A stretch of 32,163 nucleotides of DNA from an uncultured Oscillospiraceae bacterium. GTDB lineage: Bacteria > Bacillota > Clostridia > Oscillospirales > Oscillospiraceae. This document shows positions 1 through 6,876 of the stretch, piece by piece. The stretch spans positions 1 to 32,163 of the forward strand of contig CAADUW010000239.1 of assembly GCA_900752285.1 (NCBI GenBank), read 5' to 3'. Numbering within the stretch: the stretch's first letter is position 1; every line of letters starts with the position of its first letter. Under the pieces are notes generated by a model. That model was not told the origin of the DNA. It saw nothing but the letters and a program-made list of their open reading frames with translations, and did no database searches. The translations under genes were made by a program, and so were the position numbers.

Positions 1-1
1 A

Positions 2-124
2 ACAGCCGCAGAGCTAGGCCACGCCAACGCCAACACAACGGCAACGATTTACGCACACCAAATTGCCATTGCCAGAGCGACAGCTGCGGATGTCCGGGCA
101 GGGGTGTTTGCGGGGAGAAAATAG
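2..124 (+). pseudogene. C-terminal tail of a tyrosine recombinase (integrase), cut by the window edge
   Basis: The second plus-strand frame is open from base 2 to a TAG at 122-124. It encodes about 40 residues containing ELGHANANTTATIYAHQ. This is the last catalytic box of phage-type tyrosine recombinases: LGH, then TT, then the nucleophile Tyr in 'IYAHQ'. In this family the box lies close to the C-terminus, so this is the end of an integrase gene whose body lies to the left of the window. Whether that gene is intact cannot be judged here. The sequence after its stop closely resembles the sequence beside tRNA-fMet at about 2048-2240, which suggests that this integrase acts at that tRNA. The family call is secure; the state of the gene is unknown. 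Confidence 0.75.
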
Positions 125-252
125 CAGAATTTAAGGAAGAACGATCTTCCCTGAACAAGTTAGCGTTTTCCCATATTGAATTTTGATCGGTCTCCAAACT
201 GTCCCCCAAAGCAAATCTTGAACAGATGCAAAAGAAATCACAAAGTAGAAAA

Positions 253-281
253 ATCCCGGATTTCTGCAAGAAATCCGGGAT
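253..281. terminator. Intrinsic terminator hairpin after the integrase tail
   Basis: A perfect 12-bp stem (253-264 with 270-281) closes a 5-base loop. The core CCGGATTTC / GAAATCCGG is the same as in the terminator stem beside tRNA-fMet at 2202-2238. The hairpin lies between the convergent integrase tail and the ATPase gene and could serve either strand. The T-run is poor on the plus strand. On the minus strand the stem is followed by TTTTTCTA, which fits better. Confidence 0.55.
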
Positions 282-322
282 GAAAATGATGAATCTACAA
301 CTTGATGATAATGCGGAGTACG

Positions 323-1774
323 TTACTGTTCAATTCCGCGGTATCCGTGTTTTTCGGCGTTTCCCAGCAAATACAGGAAAGCAAACGCAGGAATTCGCAG
401 CAAGTCTTTGCCACACTTTGTGTTGTGAACGCCAAAATCATCGGCATTTTTTGTAATAACAATTGCTGCTGACGACTCCTCACACAATTCCGCAATCGCA
501 TCATCATCCGCAATCGGCGCACCTTCTCTGTATTTGACTTCTATAAGGATATTTTTTGTATTGGGGTAGTCTACCACAATATCAATTTCTTTCCCTTTTT
601 TACCACCCCTGAAGTAACCGACAGATGTGGCATACTGATAGTAGAATGCGGCAACGTGCTTATAAACAGCGGTTTCAACAATTTTACCCATCTCGATAGG
701 ATCCGTCAATATTGAATCATCCATTAAGACAGCATTTCGAATCGCTGCATCCGCAATATAAATTTTAGGCCGTGCTTTCAATATTTTCTTTCCGGCCATA
801 TCGACCGGCCAGCTTTGATAAATCAGATTTGCACTTTCCAGATACTGAATATAGTTTTCCACGGTTGTGCGAGACACACCGTTCAGTTCTTTTGTAATTG
901 CCTCAATTGAAACGATTTCTGAGGAGACGCTGCAAAGATATAAGAAAATTCTTTCTAATTCTGTTGCGTTACGAATGCTGTAAAGCGAAGGAAGATCGCG
1001 TTTCAGAACTTTATCTATAACATCTTCTCGCATTATCTGCTGCGCCATCAAATCGTTATCAGCTAATGCCAATTCCGGGAAACCGCCAACCTGCAAGTAT
1101 CGCATAAAATGATTCTGAACTTTGGAAAGCTGCATCATAATTTGAGTCCGCTCGATCTGACTTTTATGGAGCATCGTTGTTACTTTCAAATCGGGCGCAA
1201 TATTGGGACGCTCCAAATTCAGCAATTCACAGTACTCGTAAAAGGACATGGTCGGAACCTGTATGACGGTCCAGCGGCCAGCACCGCTTTCTCTGCTGCC
1301 TTTCATCAATGCCGGACTTGCAGAGCCGGTTGCAACAATACGTGTATCAGGTTGTGTATCATAAATGATTTTCAACCACCGATCCCAATCTTGTGCGTAT
1401 TGTACCTCATCAAAGAAGTAATATACATCTTGTTCGGCATAGATATTTTCGTGATAGCACTCCAGAACATCTTGGAACTGACTGAGTTTCAGCATAGGAT
1501 GGTCCAACGAAATAAAAACAATTTTCTGGGGCGCAACTCCCGACTTTAATAGCGACTCAATCATTTGGTATTGAATTGTTGTTTTGCCAACACGTCTCGT
1601 TCCCGTTAAGACTACAGAACGGCGAATTCCTTTATCTGTAAGCCGCTTCATTGCTTCATGAAATGCAAATCTCTTATAGGTCTTTGACATTTGTGGACTA
1701 ATCGTCCCCGTTTTCCACCACGGGTTATAAGCACTTAGAACTTTGAGGATAGCTTCTTTTGTTGTGATTGCCAT
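323..1774 (-). CDS. ATP-binding protein, AAA family with DUF4143 region
   Basis: This is a 483-residue P-loop ATPase. Walker A is GTRRVGKTT (58-66) and Walker B ends in FFDEVQ with D122-E123. A sensor-like VATGSAS follows at 148-153. The middle (about 200-390) matches the layout of the DUF4143 family, with a winged-helix-like stretch near 285-320. Near the C-terminus, KEIDIVVD (395-402) and LIEVKY (410-415) resemble the D...ExK core of PD-(D/E)xK nuclease-like folds, which is typical of these ATPases. No enzymatic role is established for the family. The start is set by GAAGGAG nine bases upstream of ATG, behind a consensus promoter. The gene is visibly richer in A+T than the genes to its right and sits between two recombinase-associated repeats, so it is probably acquired DNA. 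Confidence 0.85.
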   Translation of the reverse strand: MAITTKEAILKVLSAYNPWWKTGTISPQMSKTYKRFAFHEAMKRLTDKGIRRSVVLTGTRRVGKTTIQYQMIESLLKSGVAPQKIVFISLDHPMLKLSQFQDVLECYHENIYAEQDVYYFFDEVQYAQDWDRWLKIIYDTQPDTRIVATGSASPALMKGSRESGAGRWTVIQVPTMSFYEYCELLNLERPNIAPDLKVTTMLHKSQIERTQIMMQLSKVQNHFMRYLQVGGFPELALADNDLMAQQIMREDVIDKVLKRDLPSLYSIRNATELERIFLYLCSVSSEIVSIEAITKELNGVSRTTVENYIQYLESANLIYQSWPVDMAGKKILKARPKIYIADAAIRNAVLMDDSILTDPIEMGKIVETAVYKHVAAFYYQYATSVGYFRGGKKGKEIDIVVDYPNTKNILIEVKYREGAPIADDDAIAELCEESSAAIVITKNADDFGVHNTKCGKDLLRIPAFAFLYLLGNAEKHGYRGIEQ

Positions 1775-1796
1775 TTAGATCAGCTCCTTCTCCAAT

Positions 1797-1825
1797 ATAA
1801 TATTCGTAAAATCAATTTTTGTCAA
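1797..1825 (-). promoter_or_regulatory. Promoter of the DUF4143 ATPase gene
   Basis: On the minus strand, a perfect -35 TTGACA (1820-1825) is followed after 17 bases by TATATA (1797-1802), about 22 bases upstream of the ATPase start. The site is vegetative sigma-A type. Confidence 0.7.
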
Positions 1826-2201
1826 GAAATATTGATAGTATACTGCAAATGTTTTCAGACTAAAATTGATTTATTGCTCTACTGCACATAAATTATCTGC
1901 GACACACAGATGTGGCCTTCTTGAAGATGATCGCTTTCTGATCACTCTGCGGTCGAAGAAGAGAGTCGCTGCCCCTGCCAGAGTGTCCACCACGAAAGAT
2001 GCCCAACTAGTCTCAACAGGACTATTTTGCAGAGCATATTTGACACCACCCGGGCTGGGGGTGCGGGGAGAAAATAGCAGGACTTACGGAAAAACCATTT
2101 TCTATGGAAAAGTTCGGATTTTCCCACCCCCGATTTTGAGCTATCCCCAAACTATCCCCAAAGCAAATTTGAAGCCAACGCAAATTTGCGTAAAAAGTTA
2201 G
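1826..2201. other. Non-coding stretch with a second, diverged integrase-tail copy
   Basis: No convincing gene lies between the ATPase promoter and the tRNA terminator. An open frame at 1866-2201 has no ribosome site and no recognisable domain. From about 2048, the sequence aligns by eye with the region after base 100: both share CGGGGAGAAAATAGCAG, then a TTTTCCCA block, then a TCCCCAAAGCAAAT block, then a CCGGATTTC hairpin. It therefore looks like a relic of the same integrase 3' end and attachment flank. Sequence 1866-2040 shows nothing I can identify. Confidence 0.5.
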
Positions 2202-2238
2202 AAAAACACCGGATTTCGACATGAAATCCGGTGTTTTT
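2202..2238 (-). terminator. Terminator of tRNA-fMet
   Basis: A perfect 16-bp stem (2202-2217 with 2223-2238) has a 5-base loop and begins one base beyond the tRNA 3' end. The A and T runs at the ends make it usable on both strands. Confidence 0.8.
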
Positions 2239-2239
2239 A

Positions 2240-2315
2240 TGGTTGCGGAGGCAGGACTCGAACCTACGACCTCCGGGTTATGAGCCCGACGAGCTTCCAA
2301 CTGCTCTACTCCGCG
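2240..2315 (-). tRNA. Initiator tRNA-fMet (CAT anticodon)
   Basis: This 76-base tRNA folds as a full cloverleaf on the minus strand. The acceptor 5' strand CGCGGAG pairs with CTCCGCA apart from an unpaired C1:A72. The anticodon loop CTCATAA is closed by GGG/CCC pairs, and CCA is encoded. The C1-A72 mismatch and the three G:C pairs of the anticodon stem are hallmarks of initiator rather than elongator tRNA-Met. It delivers formyl-methionine to the ribosomal P site. It has its own promoter and terminator. Its 3' end is the probable attachment site of the integrase remnant to the left. Confidence 0.95.
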
Positions 2316-2346
2316 ATATTTTCTTTTCCACTTGGAAAGCTCCTAT

Positions 2347-2375
2347 ATATTAGCACAGATCAAAGTGTTTGTCAA
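2347..2375 (-). promoter_or_regulatory. Promoter of tRNA-fMet
   Basis: On the minus strand, TTGACA (2370-2375), a 17-base spacer and TAATAT (2347-2352) end 31 bases before the mature tRNA 5' end. This is a near-consensus strong promoter, as expected for a stable RNA gene. Confidence 0.85.
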
Positions 2376-2569
2376 CAGGTTTTTTCGGAAGATTGCGGGC
2401 GAATTCCGGCGAAGGGGGAGCTGCGGTGCGGCGTGCGCATCTGCTGCTTTGGGGGGATGGAGGATTTACGCTGTATTCGATACTGGTGATGGGAATTTCG
2501 GAATCATGGGCTTGTCTCTCTTAGAAATCAGCAGTTTATACGATATCGGTTTCTTTTGAATTTTTTCTG
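2376..2569. other. Intergenic stretch between divergent promoters
   Basis: Together with the flanking promoters, this makes up the 328-base gap between tRNA-fMet and the HPt gene. I see no ribosome site, conserved motif or RNA fold in it. The short open frames here look fortuitous. Confidence 0.5.
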
Positions 2570-2598
2570 TTGCGGAACCGGCAATCCTGTGCTACAAT
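2570..2598 (+). promoter_or_regulatory. Promoter of the HPt gene
   Basis: TTGCGG (2570-2575), 17 bases, then TACAAT (2593-2598). Transcription would start near 2605, giving a leader of about 40 bases that contains the ribosome site GGGAGG. Confidence 0.65.
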
Positions 2599-2643
2599 AG
2601 CATGGAATATTGATATTTGTGAAAGTTTCAGGGAGGATGTATC

Positions 2644-3003
2644 ATGACGATCCAGGAGTGCTATCAGGCGTTGGGTGGGGACTATCAGCAGGTTTTGCGT
2701 CGACTGCCCAGTGAGAGCCTTGTTGCCCGCTTTCTCGGGAAGTTTCCTGCGGACGGGAGCTTTGCGCAGCTTTCTGAGGCCATGGATGCCGGTGACCGGG
2801 AACTGGCGTTTCGGGCGGCTCACACGCTGAAGGGCGTATGCACAAATCTGAATCTGGATCGGCTTTTTGCATCCGCCTCCGCACTGACGGAGGTCCTTCG
2901 TCCTGCCGCTTCCGAAATTCCCGCTGAGGCGGCGTCGCTGTTCAGGCAGGTCTGTTCAGACTACAAGCTTACCGTAGACGCCATCCGTGCCTTTCAGGGC
3001 TGA
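2644..3003 (+). CDS. HPt-domain phosphotransfer protein
   Basis: This is a 119-residue free-standing histidine phosphotransfer protein. The family signature appears as AAHTLKG with the phosphorylatable His at residue 60, followed by the N-L pattern of the four-helix bundle. The single domain fills the whole protein, with no kinase or receiver part. HPt proteins relay phosphate between response-regulator receivers, usually from a hybrid histidine kinase. No two-component partner is encoded in this window, so the partners must lie elsewhere. A GGGAGG ribosome site ends seven bases before the ATG, and the gene has its own promoter. It appears monocistronic. Confidence 0.85.
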   Translation: MTIQECYQALGGDYQQVLRRLPSESLVARFLGKFPADGSFAQLSEAMDAGDRELAFRAAHTLKGVCTNLNLDRLFASASALTEVLRPAASEIPAEAASLFRQVCSDYKLTVDAIRAFQG

Positions 3004-3028
3004 AACTACTATGCATACAAATTCGCAG

Positions 3029-3050
3029 CCGCCCTGCTTTGGCAGGGCGG
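3029..3050 (+). terminator. Hairpin after the HPt gene
   Basis: A perfect 9-bp GC-rich stem (3029-3037 with 3042-3050) with a 4-base loop begins 25 bases past the HPt stop. It lacks a clear T-run, so termination efficiency is uncertain. Confidence 0.45.
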
Positions 3051-3057
3051 TACTTAT

Positions 3058-3218
3058 GGCAACACCGCACAATTGCGTCTGCGAGTCTCCGACGTCTTTT
3101 TGCCCCACTTCTTCAGTTTGAAAAACGAGAAATACATACAGGATTCCTTCGTTTTCCAAACTTTGAATTGGGGCAAAAATCCTGTCTGGGACTTCTTGCC
3201 GAATTGCGCGGTGCTGCC
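3058..3218. repeat. MITE-like palindromic repeat, copy A (complete)
   Basis: This is a 161-bp element with imperfect terminal inverted repeats: the left end GGCAACACCGCACAATTG mirrors the right end CAATTCG...GCC at 3200-3218. It is flanked on both sides by TTAT, a possible 4-bp target duplication. Inside, two further arm pairs (3097-3107 with 3169-3179, and 3114-3128 with about 3149-3163) make the whole element fold into one long hairpin. The first 95 bases recur at 32069-32163 with two differences. It has no coding capacity. Its right end abuts the stop codon of the nicotinate phosphoribosyltransferase gene, so it may also act as that operon's terminator. Confidence 0.8.
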
Positions 3219-4412
3219 TTATTTTTCCCGTTTCAGGCGGAATTCCACCGCTTTCTTCAGATAGTCGGCATAGTCCTCCTCCCGGCACATGGCTTTTTCC
3301 GGATTGTCTGAAAGCTTTGCCACCGGGCGGCTGTTTACGTACTGGAGCTTGATCACAATGTTCAGCGGCTCCACGCAGGTGTCATTGGCGCAGTAGGTGC
3401 CGATGCCGAAGGAGACCCGCGTTTTGTCCCGGAAATAGTCGTACAGCGCCTGTGCCCTGTCAAAATCCAGACTGTCGCTGAACAGGAGCTGTTTTGTCCG
3501 GGGGTCTACGCCGTACTTTTTATAATGGGCGATGATTTTTTCTCCCCAGACATAGGGGTCCCCGCTGTCGTGGCGGACGCCGGAGTAGTTATTGACCATG
3601 GAGCGGTTGAAGTCCAGCAGAAACAGGTCGGTGGTAATGGTGTCGGTCAGCGCCGTGCCATTGTCGCCGTCATACTCGTCGTACCAGTCCTGCATGGCGT
3701 AATGGTTGGTATAGGCCAATGGAATGCTGTCAATGCCCTGATACATTTGCACAAATTCGTGGGCATAAGTACCGATGGGCTTCAGACTGTGTTTTTTTGC
3801 CAGATAGACATTGGAGGTACCCACGCAGTTTTTTGTCTCCGTTGCCAGTCGACGGACGACCACATCCTCCCACTCCCGGCTGAGCCGCCGCCGGGCGCCA
3901 AATTCCGCAAAAGTAAAGGTGTAGGTTCCGTTCTGGAAGGCTTCGATTTTCCGGTTCAGCCGTTCCTGCGCGCTGGCACGGAGAACTTCATAATCGTACT
4001 GCATCCGGAAGTAGACTTCGTTGATGATCTCCAGCAGATAAATTTCAAACTGCATGGCGGAAAACAGAGGGCCCTTTACCACGAGAGACAGCTCGCCGGA
4101 GGGGGACCACTGGGTGGTCACGTACTCCCGGATAGGGTGCCAGAGCCGGAGAAACTCCACGTAATCATTCTTGATGAACCGGATGGAGCGGAGATAGTCC
4201 AGTTCTTCCCGCGTAAATCGCAGGGTGCACAGGTGATCGATCTGGGCGTTGATCTCGTCTACCATTTCCCGGGTGAATACAATGCCTTCGTTGCGGCATT
4301 TAAAGTAGTACTCGCCGTTCAGATCGGTGTGCTTGTGAAAAATCACCTGATCCATATTGAATTTATAAAGATCCGTGTCCAGCAGGGACAGCACAATGGG
4401 GTCAAGCTTCAT
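3219..4412 (-). CDS. pncB: Nicotinate phosphoribosyltransferase
   Basis: This 397-residue enzyme converts nicotinate and PRPP to nicotinate mononucleotide, the committing step of the Preiss-Handler NAD salvage route. The N-terminus LLDTDLYKFNM (10-20) is the family signature. FGARRR (171-176), YAHEF with His218 (the position phosphorylated in characterised enzymes) and GVRHDSGDP (278-286, PRPP/phosphate loop) are all present. The length is normal for the bacterial PncB type. It is the last gene of the four-gene NAD operon, 82 bases after the adenylyltransferase gene. That gap contains a hairpin at about 4445-4470. The start is supported by GGAAAGGA upstream of the ATG. Confidence 0.95.
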   Translation of the reverse strand: MKLDPIVLSLLDTDLYKFNMDQVIFHKHTDLNGEYYFKCRNEGIVFTREMVDEINAQIDHLCTLRFTREELDYLRSIRFIKNDYVEFLRLWHPIREYVTTQWSPSGELSLVVKGPLFSAMQFEIYLLEIINEVYFRMQYDYEVLRASAQERLNRKIEAFQNGTYTFTFAEFGARRRLSREWEDVVVRRLATETKNCVGTSNVYLAKKHSLKPIGTYAHEFVQMYQGIDSIPLAYTNHYAMQDWYDEYDGDNGTALTDTITTDLFLLDFNRSMVNNYSGVRHDSGDPYVWGEKIIAHYKKYGVDPRTKQLLFSDSLDFDRAQALYDYFRDKTRVSFGIGTYCANDTCVEPLNIVIKLQYVNSRPVAKLSDNPEKAMCREEDYADYLKKAVEFRLKREK

Positions 4413-4494
4413 GGTTAAGATCCTTTCCTGTTCTTTGGAAAAAGAATTCGGCGGCTGTACGCCGATTCATGCCTGGATGGCGGCTTCCCGCACC

Positions 4495-5049
4495 TTAAAT
4501 GCTCCGGGTTTCCCGGTTCTCCGCGGACCGCAGGGCGAGGGTACGCAGTTCCTCATAGCGGGGCCAGAGCTTGGGATTTGTGTAGGCTTTCCAGCGTTCA
4601 AAAGCATTTTCCGCAAAGAACTGCCGCATCTGGGACGCGGACATTTCTACGGTTTTTGGGATATACAGCTCGGACATGCCCATTCCGTCCGGCACGTCGA
4701 ACCAGTCCAGCCGCCGCCGCTCTCTGCCTGTGACCACAAGATCCGGCAGCGCACCCATGGCGTCCCGCACCCGGTTCAGCACATACTCGCCCCATCTGCC
4801 ATTATTGCCCACGCCAATGTCCGGAAGCGGGTAAATTTCCACGGCAGAGCCGAACACATCCTCCAGCATCCGGCGGCGGAGGTCATAGGAAAAGGGATTC
4901 TGAAAGGTTCCGCTCTCCTGCGAGGAGCCCACGAAAATTCCAACCCGGTCACAGAGGGCAATGGCTCGGCTGATCATATCCTCATGCCCGGTGTGGAGCG
5001 CCTGAAAGCGTCCCACCACCAGACCCAGACGAAAGGGCTTAGGTTCCAT
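4495..5049 (-). CDS. Nicotinamide/nicotinate mononucleotide adenylyltransferase, NadM/NadR-like
   Basis: This 184-residue nucleotidyltransferase has the NadM/NadR-type signature GRFQALHTGH (13-22), containing the HxGH ATP-binding motif. Near the C-terminus, MSASQMR (136-142) stands where the family has ISxTxxR. It should join AMP from ATP to NaMN or NMN. Its place between NAD synthase and PncB suggests it performs the NadD step (NaMN to NaAD) or salvages NMN. Sequence alone does not decide between the two substrates. Its start codon overlaps the end of nadE by 11 bases, so translation is probably coupled. An essential housekeeping NadD would normally be expected elsewhere in the genome. Confidence 0.85.
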   Translation of the reverse strand: MEPKPFRLGLVVGRFQALHTGHEDMISRAIALCDRVGIFVGSSQESGTFQNPFSYDLRRRMLEDVFGSAVEIYPLPDIGVGNNGRWGEYVLNRVRDAMGALPDLVVTGRERRRLDWFDVPDGMGMSELYIPKTVEMSASQMRQFFAENAFERWKAYTNPKLWPRYEELRTLALRSAENRETRSI

Positions 5050-5779
5050 CGTTCATCCCTTCCGGTACAAAGGCGGGCATCAGCCGCAGCTTGAAAAGGT
5101 TCTGGGCGTGGCGCCGGTCGATGTTGCGCTTCTTATCCATGTCCGCAATTTCTCCTGTCCGGATGTAGCGATCCAGCTCCGCATAGGTAAAGCCCAGATT
5201 TTCCTCATCGGTTTTCCCGCACAGGCCGTCGATGGGCACCTTGTCCACCAAAACGTCGGGAAGTTTCAGGCAACGCCCGATCTGCTTTACTTCGTCCACG
5301 GTCAGGTGCGAACAGGGGCTGAAATCTCCTGCCGCGTCGCCGTAGCGGGTGGAATAGCCCACGTAATCTTCGGACAGGTTGCAGGTGTTGGCAACCCGCC
5401 CGTTGTGGCTTTGCGCCACGGCGTACAGCGTGGTCATCCGGATGCGGGGCGGAATATTGGTGACTGTCTGAGCGGACAGGGGGAAGGGAAGGCTGTTTTT
5501 CAGCCCCTCCACCGCAGCCTGAATGTTGATCACATAGTGGCGGATGCCAAGATGCCGCACCAGAAGCTCGGCCATGTCAATATCCTTCTGCTCTCCACAG
5601 GGCATCAGAACGCCGATCACCCGTTCCTTTCCCAGCGCGGCCGCACACAGCGCCGCAACTACGGAGCTGTCCTTTCCACCGGAAATTCCGACGATGGCGC
5701 TGCAGTCTCTGCCGTTTTCCGCAAAAAACTGCCGAATCCACTGAATGCAATCTTCCGCAACTTTTTGTGGGTCAAACAT
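5039..5779 (-). CDS. nadE: NAD synthase, ammonia-dependent type
   Basis: This 246-residue enzyme amidates nicotinate adenine dinucleotide to NAD. The PP-loop SGGKDS (33-38) binds ATP, and the C-terminal segment with KKRNID and KLRLMPAF is typical of NadE. It has no N-terminal glutaminase domain, so it should use free ammonia. The open frame extends 45 codons further upstream, but that part runs through a repeat-like intergenic region. AAGGAG eight bases before the ATG at 5777-5779 fixes this start. The gene is second in the operon, separated from the nicotinamidase gene by 183 bases and overlapping the adenylyltransferase gene. Confidence 0.95.
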   Translation of the reverse strand: MFDPQKVAEDCIQWIRQFFAENGRDCSAIVGISGGKDSSVVAALCAAALGKERVIGVLMPCGEQKDIDMAELLVRHLGIRHYVINIQAAVEGLKNSLPFPLSAQTVTNIPPRIRMTTLYAVAQSHNGRVANTCNLSEDYVGYSTRYGDAAGDFSPCSHLTVDEVKQIGRCLKLPDVLVDKVPIDGLCGKTDEENLGFTYAELDRYIRTGEIADMDKKRNIDRRHAQNLFKLRLMPAFVPEGMNDGT

Positions 5780-5841
5780 AGTCTGTATCTCCTTACACGG
5801 TTGTTTTAAATTCCTGCGCAGCGGTGCGCGCATATCGAACA

Positions 5842-5893
5842 GCGCCGTCATTCCCTTCGATCCCGTACCAGCCTGCGGTCCGCAATGACACGG
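5842..5893. repeat. REP-like inverted-repeat fragment between nicotinamidase and nadE
   Basis: GTCATTCC...CAATGAC forms an inverted repeat in the otherwise empty 183-base gap. It resembles the CATTCCGAG...CTCGGAATG segment at about 6640-6675. These look like dispersed non-coding repeats. The mRNA of the operon would contain this structure. Confidence 0.4.
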
Positions 5894-5962
5894 AATCTGG
5901 GTATGCCACGGCATGACGAACTCCCAGCGGGAATGCCCGGCTAGGCGAGTATGTCACTGCCG

Positions 5963-6496
5963 TTACGTTCCAATCACGTCGATCTGGCAGCTTTGCATGG
6001 TCCGGAGAGCCGCCTGGTGGGATTCGGGGGTGACACCGGCACAGCAGCGGGCATCCACGACCATAGGGGCGTTGGGGAAAGATGCCCGGAGAATCAGGGC
6101 GTTGGATACCACGCAGATATCCGTGCACAGTCCCAGAAGCTCGATTTGCAGCGGTGCTCCCCGGAATTTGTCATAAATCAGGCGGGGAAGAGAAAGAGAG
6201 CCAAAGGTTATCTTTTCTACCAGAGTATAGGACTTTCCTGCCAGTGCTGCCTGAATTTCCGTATCCAGCCCGTAGCCCGGGGTGCCCGGAATGCAGTGAG
6301 GGACAGGCAGCTTTCTGCCCTCCAGAGATTGCAGATAGTTTTCCCCGTGGGTATCCAGCGTTACAAAAATGGCATCTCCGTTAAACTGCCGGATCTTTTC
6401 CACCGCGGCAGGTACAATGGCAACAGCCTCCGGCGTGCCCAGCGCACCGTCGATAAAGTCCTTCTGCATGTCCACAACGATGAGCACTTTTTTCAT
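5963..6496 (-). CDS. pncA: Nicotinamidase (isochorismatase-fold amidohydrolase)
   Basis: This 177-residue cysteine hydrolase deamidates nicotinamide to nicotinate, feeding PncB. The isochorismatase-fold triad is visible: D9 in VVDMQKDF, K95 in VEKITFG and C128 in GLCTDIC. DTHGENY (48-54) fits the metal-binding turn, although the second metal-site His of many PncA proteins is less clear. The position at the head of a NAD operon supports nicotinamidase over other isochorismatase-fold enzymes. GGAGG about ten bases before the ATG at 6494-6496 and the promoter just upstream argue against the 15-codon longer frame. Confidence 0.9.
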   Translation of the reverse strand: MKKVLIVVDMQKDFIDGALGTPEAVAIVPAAVEKIRQFNGDAIFVTLDTHGENYLQSLEGRKLPVPHCIPGTPGYGLDTEIQAALAGKSYTLVEKITFGSLSLPRLIYDKFRGAPLQIELLGLCTDICVVSNALILRASFPNAPMVVDARCCAGVTPESHQAALRTMQSCQIDVIGT

Positions 6497-6552
6497 ATCG
6501 TCCGTTCCTCCGTTATTTTCGGATTTTGGCAGATTCCGCAAATACTGCGTTT

Positions 6553-6581
6553 ATTATATGAAATCCCCGCAATGCAGTCAA
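6553..6581 (-). promoter_or_regulatory. Promoter of the NAD salvage operon
   Basis: On the minus strand, TTGACT (6576-6581), 17 bases, then a perfect TATAAT (6553-6558), about 57 bases upstream of pncA. No operator for NrtR, NiaR or NadQ type regulators can be recognised by eye near it. Confidence 0.85.
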
Positions 6582-6605
6582 CCGTTTTTTGCCGGAAGTG
6601 CGGAA

Positions 6606-6772
6606 AAATTGGAATTTAGCAACGTGCACTCCGAACAGCAATGCCATTCCGAGACACACTGGCTCGGAATGACACCGTGTCGGGGGGCCCTCTCAGTCAC
6701 GGCGTGCCAACCTGACAGCTCCCCCAAAAGAGGAGCCAGGGGCGCTTCGCGCCGTGCGCCGAATTCCAATTT
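6606..6772. repeat. Inverted-repeat-bounded non-coding segment
   Basis: AAATTGGAATT (6606-6616) and its exact complement AATTCCAATTT (6762-6772) bound 167 bases. The interior contains a CATTCCGAG/CTCGGAATG palindrome and GC-rich palindromic pieces such as GGCGCTTCGCGCC. Blocks reading CCCTCTCAGTCACG and TGACAGCTCCCCCAAA recall dispersed repeats I associate with gut Clostridia genomes. No coding potential is seen. Confidence 0.5.
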
Positions 6773-6842
6773 ACAGCGATTCTATAAAAAAGTTCCCGCG
6801 CCGAGGGCCGGGGGTCATAAGAAAGTAATATCGTATTTTCTC

Positions 6843-6876
6843 AGGAACGGCGTGGCTTTGGTCACGCCGTTTCCTG
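6843..6876. terminator. Terminator at the end of the serine recombinase
   Basis: AGGAACGGCGTG and CACGCCGTTTCCT form a near-perfect stem that overlaps the last codons of the recombinase (its stop is at 6862-6864). It marks the left coding end of the mobile element. Confidence 0.55.

Noticed and set aside
1866-2201. 111-codon plus-strand open frame near the tRNA
   Set aside because: No ribosome site, no domain, and the 3' half is the diverged integrase-tail region read in a different frame.
2022-2300. 92-codon open frame beginning MEARRAHNPEVVGSSPA on the minus strand
   Set aside because: This is the well-known false protein read through a tRNA gene; it overlaps tRNA-fMet and its terminator.
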